Virus record (IMG/VR): IMGVR_UViG_3300043219_000029
Span: 1-36,998 of that record
Reading direction: 5' to 3' (one strand)
Length of the DNA: 36,998 nt
DNA from: a virus
Position numbers and translations under genes: made by a program. The notes under the pieces are model-generated. The model was not told the origin of the DNA, did no database searches, and worked only from the letters and a program-made list of their open reading frames with translations. How positions within the stretch are numbered: position 1 is the first letter of the stretch; the number at the start of each line of letters is the position of its first letter. Below are positions 1 through 6,121 of this stretch, in pieces.

Positions 1-297
1 AATACCACTGAATATAATATCTGATAAAGTTGAGGTGTTAACTACTTCCGTTTTGTTTATGTTAAATATACTGTCTAATCCAAGTAAGCTAATCTTCTCC
101 AGGAACTCAGGAATAATTGATAAGTGAGCAGACTTCATTGTAAAACGAGTAAACAGTATCCTAAACCCTTTCGCCATTGTAAGCAAGGTTAGAAATACTG
201 TTACCGCGAATGACTTACCAGAACCACGACCTCCCGTGATTATAAAGTATCTACAATCGGCAGTAAAAAGGTTGTTATATTTAGAATTAAGATCCAG
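1..297 (-). CDS. Terminase large subunit, phage B allele (N-terminal part, cut by window edge)
   Basis: Packaging ATPase. Only the first 99 codons are present; the frame is still open at position 1. Residues 22-29 read GGRGSGKS, a Walker A motif, preceded by the hydrophobic strand YFIIT, as in the PBSX-type terminases. This is a different family member from the terminase at 33060-34460, whose Walker A is GGAAGGGKS. The frame has no ATG, GTG or TTG before Walker A. The best start is CTG at 297, giving (M)DLNSKYNNLF, an N-terminus that looks normal for the family, and it overlaps the end of the small-subunit gene by 11 nt. The start is uncertain; the identity is well supported by the P-loop and by the TerS-like gene just upstream. 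Confidence 0.8.
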   Translation of the reverse strand, partial: MDLNSKYNNLFTADCRYFIITGGRGSGKSFAVTVFLTLLTMAKGFRILFTRFTMKSAHLSIIPEFLEKISLLGLDSIFNINKTEVVNTSTLSDIIFSGI

Positions 298-553
298 ACT
301 TTACAAAATTTATAATTGGTATGTTTAAAGTTTCGCCTCCTGTAGTTACGTCCATTCTTTCCTTTGGTTTTCCGTATCTAAATTCCATAAACTTATTCCA
401 ATACTGATAATTACCTTCTTTGATTCCGTCCTCTAGGCATTTAAACGCCTTGTCGTCTAGTTGAGATAATTTTTGTATAAGTTTGTCCTCGTCTGCTTTT
501 GGCTTGCGTCCTGCGCCTTCTCTCTTGCCTCCGTTATCTTTTACACTTCCCAT
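287..553 (-). CDS. Terminase small subunit-like protein, phage B allele
   Basis: 88 aa. The N-terminus carries GGKREGAGRKPK, a basic signature seen at the start of many phage terminase small subunits, followed by a charged helical region and a short C-terminal tail. I chose the ATG at 553, which puts GGKREGAGRK near the N-terminus. An in-frame TTG at 577 would add eight residues but lies inside a palindrome. The gene overlaps the terminase large-subunit frame at its 3' end. It is unrelated in length and sequence to the small subunit at 34461-34910. TerS proteins bind the packaging site and deliver DNA to TerL. Confidence 0.65.
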   Translation of the reverse strand: MGSVKDNGGKREGAGRKPKADEDKLIQKLSQLDDKAFKCLEDGIKEGNYQYWNKFMEFRYGKPKERMDVTTGGETLNIPIINFVKSGS

Positions 554-563
554 GTTGATATAA

Positions 564-579
564 AGTTGAATATTCAACT
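564..579. promoter_or_regulatory. 16-bp perfect palindrome upstream of phage B TerS
   Basis: AGTTGAATATTCAACT reads the same on both strands and sits 11 bp before the ATG of the 287-553 gene. Its position suits an operator or a protein-binding site such as a packaging-recognition site. That role is inference; only the symmetry is seen. Confidence 0.4.
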
Positions 580-615
580 CATATTTAAAACGTTTAAAAT
601 TGTTCTATTGTTATT

Positions 616-716
616 TGGTCCGGTGACGGGAATCGAACCCGCTAGGTTGAGTTACCTCGAAATAACTTGTCCAACCACTAGTAACTAGCTCGTTTACCAA
701 TTCCGACACACCCGAC
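616..716 (-). tRNA. tRNA-Leu-like element with a collapsed anticodon arm
   Basis: On the minus strand the element begins GTCGGGTGTGTCGGAATTGG and ends with a T arm (GCGGG, loop TTCGATT, CCCGT), an acceptor strand and an encoded CCA. The D arm, T arm and acceptor resemble class II (leucine-type) tRNAs. A long variable arm can be drawn with GGTTG/CAACC and AGTTA/TAACT. The anticodon arm is abnormal: CTAGTTACTAG leaves one to three loop bases instead of seven, so no anticodon can be assigned. The acceptor has a G-G mismatch. It may be a decayed tRNA or a tRNA-like structure. It lies between a small membrane protein gene and TerS. Confidence 0.5.
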
Positions 717-724
717 ATTTATTT

Positions 725-898
725 TTAATCTTCTAAAAATAGAATAGTTTTCAAAAGCATATAATCACAGGTTGGATTAAGTATACCCTTACCTGTAAAA
801 ACCCATATAGGGAAACTTAAAAACATTGTTACTACTGCGATACTAAATAATATAGGGAAAACAATCACTACTATAATTCTTTTAATAATTTTTATCAT
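725..898 (-). CDS. Small membrane protein
   Basis: 57 aa. After a basic start (MIKIIKR), a hydrophobic stretch covers roughly residues 8-35 and forms one long or two short membrane segments; the C-terminal 20 residues are mixed polar. The start codon follows the stop of the sigma-like gene by 3 nt (TGA GTT ATG), so the two are probably translationally linked. No family is recognised. Being between a regulator and the packaging genes, it is probably transcribed with the late operon of the left arm. Confidence 0.5.
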   Translation of the reverse strand: MIKIIKRIIVVIVFPILFSIAVVTMFLSFPIWVFTGKGILNPTCDYMLLKTILFLED

Positions 899-901
899 AA
901 C

Positions 902-1390
902 TCATTTTTTAGGCTTTCTATATTTCAATCTCTTATTATTATACTTCTCAGCGTAATCAGATCCTAACACCTCCCTTCGTGCTTTATTTAACTCTCTATA
1001 AACAAATCCATAATTAGCATTATTCTCTCTGCCTATCTCTCTGATTGTTCTGTCGTAGCTATCTTCTAGGTATTCTTTTTGTACATACTTTTCTAGGTTA
1101 TTGGCTTTTTCTAGTATTCCTGCTTCATAATCATCTGGCTCGAATATCTTCTGCTTATCTTCAACGTAATATAAACTGTCTATATCAACTGTAGTACCTT
1201 TTTTACGACACATGTCAATCCAAAGGTTACGTATTATCAATATAATATAATAATCGTTTATAGGCTTTGTAATCGTGCTAACTTTTAAATACATGTCTTG
1301 TACTAAATCATCTGCTATAGTTTTATTTTTACAAATGAACGTTGCTGTTGTTCTCCAATACTTATCTTTTTTACAAATATCTTTTAGCAT
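902..1390 (-). CDS. ECF-like RNA polymerase sigma factor, putative late regulator
   Basis: 162 aa from the ATG at 1390. Residues about 11-60 look like sigma region 2: a helix with IADDLVQDMYLKV, followed by IIRNLWIDMCRKK. The C-terminal part (RTIREIGRENNANYGFVYREL) has the spacing of a region 4 helix-turn-helix. Small sigma-70-like proteins of this kind often sit just before the terminase genes in phages of Bacteroidota. An upstream in-frame TTG at 1450 would start inside the previous gene and translate through the promoter, so I reject it. The right-hand version of this locus has no counterpart. DNA binding and a role in late transcription are inferred. Confidence 0.6.
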   Translation of the reverse strand: MLKDICKKDKYWRTTATFICKNKTIADDLVQDMYLKVSTITKPINDYYIILIIRNLWIDMCRKKGTTVDIDSLYYVEDKQKIFEPDDYEAGILEKANNLEKYVQKEYLEDSYDRTIREIGRENNANYGFVYRELNKARREVLGSDYAEKYNNKRLKYRKPKK

Positions 1391-1443
1391 GTGTTTTGTT
1401 TTTCTATGTAAAGATAGTCTATTATTATTTAAGTGTTGTTTTA
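1383..1443 (-). promoter_or_regulatory. Late-type promoter, left copy
   Basis: The block AAAACAACACTTAAATAA, then 6-8 variable bases, then TATCTTTACATAG and AAAAACAAAACACAT is shared with 34963-35025. TATCTTTA (minus strand, about 1409-1416) fits a Bacteroidota -7 box (TAnnTTTG). There is no TTG at -33; the conserved AACAACACTT takes that place. It begins in the stop codon of the upstream gene and ends at the ATG of the sigma-like gene. Confidence 0.55.
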
Positions 1444-1635
1444 CTCCCAATCTTCTTTGTCTATTCCATTTTTAATTATAGTTTTTAATCTTTTTATTTC
1501 TTCTGTTTTTTGTTCTGTTATAGAATCAATAAGTAATATACATTCATCTAGTTTTTTATATCCGTCTGCTTGGTCTGTAAATCCAGCATTTCCTACTTGT
1601 AGTATTTTTAACGCTACTTCTCTTGGGTTTGTCAT
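1441..1635 (-). CDS. Hypothetical protein, helical
   Basis: 64 aa, starting MTNPREVALKILQVGNAG. The second half (TEQKTEEIKRLKTIIKNG) is charged and predicted helical, possibly a short coiled coil. No family is recognised. The stop codon TAA is the first part of the late-type promoter block. In the right-hand copy of this locus the equivalent place, between the same two conserved linkers, is taken by the SPFH-domain gene. It is therefore one of the exchanged accessory genes. Confidence 0.6.
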   Translation of the reverse strand: MTNPREVALKILQVGNAGFTDQADGYKKLDECILLIDSITEQKTEEIKRLKTIIKNGIDKEDWE

Positions 1636-1640
1636 ATCGT

Positions 1641-1973
1641 TTACTTTAAATTATTAAATTTTTCATTTGCCTTATGTATTGCTGATGTTCTTGCTTGGGG
1701 ACGGGTATCATGTACGTTCTTTTCGTCTATTCTGCATCCCCATTTATTTTTACCACTCAATACATATCTTTCAATCTCTATGTATATCCCTACATTATCA
1801 AACCAATCTACGTATACTCCGTATTTCATTGCCTCTGGTAAATGTTCAAAATAGTAGTTTACCCAAACCTCATAATTACCTCCGTGAGGACTAGGAAATG
1901 CATCTAGTAATATCTTGTAGTTTTCGTTTAGCCATTTCTCGAATGCTATTTCTGCCTTATCCGTTAGTTTCAT
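1641..1973 (-). CDS. Hypothetical phage protein
   Basis: 110 aa, beginning MKLTDKAEIAFEKWL, rich in aromatic residues (EVWVNYYFEHLPEAMKYG) and ending ARTSAIHKANEKFNNLK. It is soluble, with no membrane segment and no recognised domain. The start ATG at 1973 is clear. The last 20 codons and the stop are repeated at 35576-35640 as a fragment without the rest of the gene, which shows that an orthologue once stood in the right-hand arm. Upstream lies the conserved 57-nt hairpin region. Confidence 0.65.
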   Translation of the reverse strand: MKLTDKAEIAFEKWLNENYKILLDAFPSPHGGNYEVWVNYYFEHLPEAMKYGVYVDWFDNVGIYIEIERYVLSGKNKWGCRIDEKNVHDTRPQARTSAIHKANEKFNNLK

Positions 1974-2003
1974 ATCGTTTTGTTTTTATTGTCTCTACGC
2001 TGT

Positions 2004-2060
2004 GGGCAGTATGTTGCTATTTATTAGTTAATATACATGTTAATTAGCATTATATTGCCC
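2004..2060. promoter_or_regulatory. Conserved intergenic hairpin, left copy
   Basis: The stem is built from GGGCA/TGCCC, TAT/ATA, TGCTA/TAGCA and TTAA/TTAA around an 8-nt loop. It lies within about 120 nt (1974-2097) that is almost identical to 35814-35938, although the genes on both sides differ between the copies. No U-run follows, so it does not look like a terminator. A cis-acting RNA or protein-binding role is possible but unproven. Confidence 0.5.
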
Positions 2061-2089
2061 GTGGAGCATGTTGACTTAGTTGTTGATTG

Positions 2090-2422
2090 TTAGTTGTTTA
2101 TGGTTTTAGGTAGTTTATCGCATAAAGCAATCCACCGCCAAAAAGCATCATCATCATGTTTCCCTTCTTCGAAATCAAATGCAGAATTAAGGCACGCATA
2201 AGGATTTTTATTATTTACTGCTGGTCTAAGGAATTTTATATCATATTCAATATCAATCTCAAACTCAGGCAATTCAATATTCACCTGCTTAGCTCCTTTT
2301 AATATAATCTCTTTTGCTTTCTTTATTAGTTCTTTGTTTTCCATTTTGTTTAGTTTTATTTCTTCTCCGTGCTTATCGTATGCTTTTTCTCCTTCTGCAT
2401 CTGTTATTAGTATTACGTCCAT
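2090..2422 (-). CDS. Hypothetical protein with exchangeable body and shared 26-codon leader
   Basis: 110 aa. Residues 1-26 (MDVILITDAEGEKAYDKHGE, then EIKLNK) are nearly identical to the start of the 35944-36297 protein; from residue 27 the two are unrelated. A second ATG at 2344 (residue 27) is preceded by AAACTAAACAAA, the same A-rich leader that precedes the first ATG. Either start could be used, giving 110 or 84 aa. The body (MENKELIKKAKEIILKGAKQ) has no recognised domain. The 84-aa form may be the original gene, with the leader read in frame by chance or as a regulatory peptide. Confidence 0.6.
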   Translation of the reverse strand: MDVILITDAEGEKAYDKHGEEIKLNKMENKELIKKAKEIILKGAKQVNIELPEFEIDIEYDIKFLRPAVNNKNPYACLNSAFDFEEGKHDDDAFWRWIALCDKLPKTINN

Positions 2423-2490
2423 TTTGTTTTATTTAGTTTTAATCTTTTATACCTGATATACATACTTATAGTTTGTTAATTCGTTAGGAT
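2330..2490. repeat. Conserved linker (second copy at about 36210-36370)
   Basis: The stretch covers the start region of the 2090-2422 gene, its 5' leader and the intergenic DNA up to the previous gene's stop. It matches the right arm with a handful of substitutions while the genes on either side do not match. It behaves as a boundary for gene exchange. Confidence 0.75.
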
Positions 2491-2850
2491 TTAAACTATC
2501 TCTTTTTGTGTTAATGCGAATACAAAGTTTTGAAGTTGATGTACTGATGTTAGATTTATTGTTTTTACACCTCCTAGTAAGTAAACTTTAAATCCATTAG
2601 TTAAATCAATTTCAATATCTCCAAAAAAACACCAAGTAGCGTTTAGCGGTTTTTCGAAACCTAATTTAAGTAACCAATCTTCTGTTAGTGGTATTGGCTC
2701 TATCGCTTCATTAGAGCACCTTTGGTCTGACTCGTATTCACCTATTTCACACAACCATATTTCGCTATTAAATAAACCTTTTATTTGTTTATTCTTTTTT
2801 AAATAGTCGTTGTAGACATAATTTCCTATTCTTAATTCGTTTGCTTCCAT
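2491..2850 (-). CDS. Hypothetical protein of a common Bacteroidota phage family
   Basis: 119 aa. The N-terminus MEANELRIGNYVYND, the middle IEPIPLTEDWLLKLGFEKP and the C-terminal SVHQLQNFVFALT form a pattern found in many small proteins of Bacteroidota phages and prophages; no function is known to me. It is soluble and about full length for such proteins. It is read from a promoter at 2874-2881 (TATCTTTA). In the right arm the same slot, between the same linkers, holds a YopX-like gene. Confidence 0.7.
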   Translation of the reverse strand: MEANELRIGNYVYNDYLKKNKQIKGLFNSEIWLCEIGEYESDQRCSNEAIEPIPLTEDWLLKLGFEKPLNATWCFFGDIEIDLTNGFKVYLLGGVKTINLTSVHQLQNFVFALTQKEIV

Positions 2851-2959
2851 AATATTTTAGTTTTAATTCACAATAAAGATACAAAAAATAACCATAAAAC
2901 ACTAAGCTTTATACATATAACTATGTTATTTTATATAAAAGCATACAGATATATATATT

Positions 2960-2994
2960 AAAAAATCCCTGCTCGTTATGAATCAAGCAGGGAT
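2960..2994 (-). terminator. Intrinsic terminator, left copy
   Basis: ATCCCTGCT and AGCAGGGAT form a 9-bp stem with a 12-nt loop, followed by a run of T on the minus strand. It ends transcription from the methyltransferase end of the early region or from the promoter at 3046-3054. Confidence 0.8.
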
Positions 2995-3042
2995 ATAATC
3001 TAAAACTAAACATTATGAAACGCAAAACTTACTAACCTTTGC
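2960..3042 (-). ncRNA. Candidate short RNA (about 80 nt), left copy
   Basis: A TATCTTTAC -7-like box at 3046-3054 is followed about 80 nt later by the intrinsic terminator. No meaningful ORF lies between. The unit is perfectly conserved in the right arm (36883-36965). It could be a small RNA or simply a promoter-terminator insulator between modules. Confidence 0.35.
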
Positions 3043-3117
3043 TGTGTAAAGATAATGTTTTATTTTGATCTACTGCTGTTTATTTGGTTTATTTTTATTC
3101 TAGTTCGTTGCTTAGTG

Positions 3118-3303
3118 TTATTGTTCATCAATTACAAAAACGTCCACTTCTTTATAATCTCCATGTTCGTCTTTAAATTCTTCTAAATTTAAGCCTGATA
3201 CACCTGCTGTATTTACAGCACAATATTCATATTCTCCTGTATTTGATGTACAGAAAACATCTAGTTCTGGATTTGCGTCGTGTATAATCATTCTGTGTTT
3301 CAT
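3118..3303 (-). CDS. Hypothetical protein
   Basis: 61 aa, acidic, beginning MKHRMIIHDANPELDVF. The start overlaps the stop of the methyltransferase gene by 4 nt (ATGA), so the two are translationally coupled. No domain is recognised. It is the last gene of the early operon before the conserved linker and terminator. Confidence 0.6.
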   Translation of the reverse strand: MKHRMIIHDANPELDVFCTSNTGEYEYCAVNTAGVSGLNLEEFKDEHGDYKEVDVFVIDEQ

Positions 3304-4532
3304 GTTGTTTTTAATTTAAGTTTTGATATAATTGCAGATAGTACACCTACTGCGATTGAATTACCTGCTTGTTTATATGCTTGCGTATCGCTTACTGGCC
3401 ATGTAAAAGTATCTGGAAAGTCTTGTGCTCTGAAACATTCACGAGGCATTAATCGTCTTATTCTATTTCCTAATTTCCAAGTCTTAGGCGCTTTGTAATC
3501 TGTAGCTAATAGGCATGGCACAACATCTGTTTTAAATCCTTTGAATTCCATTTTTTTACTAAACGGATGTACAGAAACACCAATGGATTCATTCTCTTTT
3601 GAGATTAAAACCCCTTGATTGCAAGCGGTGTCTAAAGTTTGAACTACTCCTTTTCCTACACGTCCACGTCTTGTTTTACTTTCTGGAAACGTAAAGTTTA
3701 TTGAATCGTTTTCCGTTGCTATTTCGTAGCCTTTTTTTGTGTTTGAATTTACTTTAATGTATGGATCTGTTGCGCCCATCTTAAAATATCTAGCTGTTAA
3801 ACAAGGAATATGTTTTGCGTCTTCATCTAAAGGATTAAAAGGAAAATTAACTGCTTGAGGTCTATTCGTAAATGAATCAATCATCTTATCGCTCAAAAAA
3901 TACTTTTCATCAACATCACTTTCTAAAATATCACGCAAACATTTTACTAAAGGAACTTCAACGGGCCAGGTAAAAGTATTATCTATATCATCACGAATGC
4001 CAATAATAAAAATACGTTCTCTATTTTGTGGTATTCCGTATTTTTTAGCGTTTAAAACTCTATGATAAACATGATACGGTACAGAATCTTCGTGCGGAAA
4101 TATTACTGGGTTTCCATTTACAGACCTTCCGCCTAGACAGTCAATCCATTTTGCAAATGTTTTTCCTCCGTTATCTGAAAGTAATCCTTTTACGTTTTCA
4201 AATATAAAATACCTTGGATTGTTTACTTTTATGAATTCTAGTGAGTTGTAAAATAATACTCCATTGTCTGAGTCTTCCCCTTTTCGTTTTCCTGCTAAGC
4301 TGAATGATTGACAAGGAGGTGAGGTCATATAAAGGCTAAGTGGTTTTTCTGGAATCTCACGATCATAAACATTTTCTGGGTAATATTTAGGCTCTCCGTA
4401 ATTATGAATATATGTTTGGCGTGCGTATTTATCCATATCACAAGCAAAGATTTTGTTTTGTTTTATTCCAAGTCTCATAAGTGCTTGGTCAAATGCTCCT
4501 ACACCGCTAAAATCTGAACCGGTTGTTATCAT
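3300..4532 (-). CDS. DNA (cytosine-5) methyltransferase
   Basis: 410 aa, full length for a phage C5 methylase. Motif I (SDFSGVGAF, residues 6-14) binds S-adenosylmethionine. Motif IV (PPCQSF) has the catalytic Cys at about residue 74. ENV of motif VI is at 112-114 and QNRERIFIIG of motif VIII at about 169-178. RRLMPRECFRAQ and QAGNSIAVGV at the C-terminus are motifs IX and X. The target sequence cannot be deduced. No restriction enzyme gene is adjacent, so it is probably an orphan methylase protecting phage DNA from host restriction. It sits at the end of the replication gene cluster. Confidence 0.95.
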   Translation of the reverse strand: MITTGSDFSGVGAFDQALMRLGIKQNKIFACDMDKYARQTYIHNYGEPKYYPENVYDREIPEKPLSLYMTSPPCQSFSLAGKRKGEDSDNGVLFYNSLEFIKVNNPRYFIFENVKGLLSDNGGKTFAKWIDCLGGRSVNGNPVIFPHEDSVPYHVYHRVLNAKKYGIPQNRERIFIIGIRDDIDNTFTWPVEVPLVKCLRDILESDVDEKYFLSDKMIDSFTNRPQAVNFPFNPLDEDAKHIPCLTARYFKMGATDPYIKVNSNTKKGYEIATENDSINFTFPESKTRRGRVGKGVVQTLDTACNQGVLISKENESIGVSVHPFSKKMEFKGFKTDVVPCLLATDYKAPKTWKLGNRIRRLMPRECFRAQDFPDTFTWPVSDTQAYKQAGNSIAVGVLSAIISKLKLKTT

Positions 4533-4566
4533 AATATTATTTTTTAAATGATTTGTTTTCTATTTT

Positions 4567-5967
4567 CTAAAATGCTTCGTCTGTTGTTGGATTTGTTAAT
4601 TCTGTGTTTTCGCATGTCTGCCACTCTTCGGGTTCTAAATCTGAGAATAGAGTAAACTGACCTTCAAACCTCATTCTGTTTCTTACAAGTGCTCCTTTTC
4701 GATTCTTCGCTACAATATATTCGCATTCACCTTTTGTTGGTTCTCGGTTGTACTCTTCGTCCCATTCTGTTTGCCCGTAGTACTCTGGTCTATATTGAAA
4801 CATTACTACGTCTGCATCCTGTTCTATTGCTCCAGATTCTCTAAGGTCTGACAATAAAGGTCTTTTACTTCCTCCTCTTGTCTCAACTGCTCGTGATAAT
4901 TGAGATAAAGCCATGATAGGTATATTTAATTCCTTAGCTACCATCTTTAAACCTCGTGAAATCTTGCTTATTTCTTGCTCTCGATTAGTTCCTTTACCCT
5001 CACCGCTCATTAACTGCAAATAATCAACAACAATAAACCCAATATCATATTTGTTTTTTAGCCGCTTAGCCTTGACTTGAAACTGCGTAATAGTTAAACT
5101 TGCGCCATCATCAATATACAACGGCAATGCTTTTAATTCGTTTTGTACGGTGCTTATTTGTGCAACATCATGATCGTTTAAACCTCTAATATTAAACCTA
5201 TCACTTTCAACCCTAGCTTCCATTGATAAAATACGATCAGTTAATTGCTCCTTTGACATTTCCAACGAGAAAAACGCAGCAGGTATTCCGAGTTTAGCAG
5301 CTTCTAAAACACAACTAACGGCAAATGCAGTCTTACCCATTCCAGGACGTGCTGCCAATATAATTAATTCCGAATTCCTCCAACCTCCTGTTTTTTCTGT
5401 CAACTTATGGATTGGCGTAGGTATACCCGCTTTTACTTCTCCTGCAAAAATCATTTGCCCATGGTCAACTTGCGCATCTATTAAGTCAGCTAATGAAGCA
5501 TCTTGTGTTCTTACAGATTTCTCAGAAATACTATTTAAACCATTATAAGCCCTGCTTAATAACTCGTTTGCGTTTACCTCGTCATTGTAAGCGTTGTTAA
5601 TTGTTTCTGTAGATTTCTGTATTAATTGCCTTTGTACGTACTTATGTGTTAATATTTCTACATGTGACTCTATATGTGATGTCGTGGCTACATTTGTTAT
5701 TAAGTCCATGAGATACATATCACCGCCTACTAGCTTTAAATTTCCACTGGCGTTTAGTTTATCAGCAATAGTTAACAAGTCTATATTTGAACTTGTCGAA
5801 TGAAGTTCTGTTATCACATCGTAAATAAGCCTATTTGCGGGATAATAAAACATTTCCGATACAAGTATGTCACCTACTTCATTAATTGCTTCTTTATCCA
5901 CTAGGATTGCGCCTAGGATAGCTTGTTCTATCTCTATTGATTGTGGTTGTATTTTTCCTTTGTCCAT
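4567..5967 (-). CDS. dnaB: Replicative DNA helicase, DnaB family
   Basis: 466 aa. The N-terminal DnaB domain (residues about 8-110, IEQAILGAILVDKEAINEVG) is followed by a RecA-like ATPase. Walker A is AARPGMGKT at 205-213, SLEMS is at 234-238, Walker B is VVDYLQLM at 313-320, and LSQLSRAVE (354-362) is the conserved sensor region. Length and motif order are those of bacterial DnaB. It would unwind the phage fork, recruiting the host primase and polymerase, since neither is encoded here. The neighbouring 6122-6829 gene is the likely initiator and loader partner. Confidence 0.96.
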   Translation of the reverse strand: MDKGKIQPQSIEIEQAILGAILVDKEAINEVGDILVSEMFYYPANRLIYDVITELHSTSSNIDLLTIADKLNASGNLKLVGGDMYLMDLITNVATTSHIESHVEILTHKYVQRQLIQKSTETINNAYNDEVNANELLSRAYNGLNSISEKSVRTQDASLADLIDAQVDHGQMIFAGEVKAGIPTPIHKLTEKTGGWRNSELIILAARPGMGKTAFAVSCVLEAAKLGIPAAFFSLEMSKEQLTDRILSMEARVESDRFNIRGLNDHDVAQISTVQNELKALPLYIDDGASLTITQFQVKAKRLKNKYDIGFIVVDYLQLMSGEGKGTNREQEISKISRGLKMVAKELNIPIMALSQLSRAVETRGGSKRPLLSDLRESGAIEQDADVVMFQYRPEYYGQTEWDEEYNREPTKGECEYIVAKNRKGALVRNRMRFEGQFTLFSDLEPEEWQTCENTELTNPTTDEAF

Positions 5968-5982
5968 TGTGTTTATTTAGTA

Positions 5983-6117
5983 TTAAATATTTGAGGATAC
6001 AACAGCTGTAACTATCAATATAATTATATAAATCACTATAAATATTCCAACTCTTGTTTTAGCGTCTATACCATTTTGTTTTTCTAATTCTCTGTATTTC
6101 TTCTCCCAATGTTCCAT
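5983..6117 (-). CDS. Small tail-anchored membrane protein
   Basis: 44 aa. A charged helical N-terminus (MEHWEKKYRELEKQNG) is followed by one membrane segment, about residues 24-41 (VGIFIVIYIIILIVTAVV). It lies between the replication protein and dnaB with short gaps on both sides, so it is co-transcribed. No family is recognised. A role in attaching the replication complex to the membrane is a guess. Confidence 0.5.
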   Translation of the reverse strand: MEHWEKKYRELEKQNGIDAKTRVGIFIVIYIIILIVTAVVSSNI

Positions 6118-6121
6118 AATG

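Larger units (their letters stand above)
2851..3075. repeat. Conserved linker, left copy (matches 36778-36998)
   Basis: This non-coding stretch holds, in minus-strand order, a promoter-like TATCTTTAC (3046-3054), a short transcript ending in a strong terminator (2960-2994), an ATAAC-N3-GTTAT inverted repeat near 2920, and a second promoter-like TATCTTTA (2874-2881). From 2951 to 3075 it is identical to the last 125 bases of the window; elsewhere there are scattered substitutions and a 2-nt indel. Confidence 0.85.

Noticed and set aside
1391-1450. TTG start at 1450 for the sigma-like protein
   Set aside because: It would begin in the previous gene's coding end and translate the promoter itself; the ATG at 1390 follows the promoter at normal distance.
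2965-3020. ORF MFSFRLYPCLIHNE through the linker terminator
   Set aside because: It reads through the terminator hairpin and the frame is broken between the two copies by a 2-nt indel, so it is not coding.
1-3075. Simple terminal redundancy of one phage genome
   Set aside because: The two ends match in linkers only; genes between them are different and the terminases belong to different types, so this is not the same sequence repeated.
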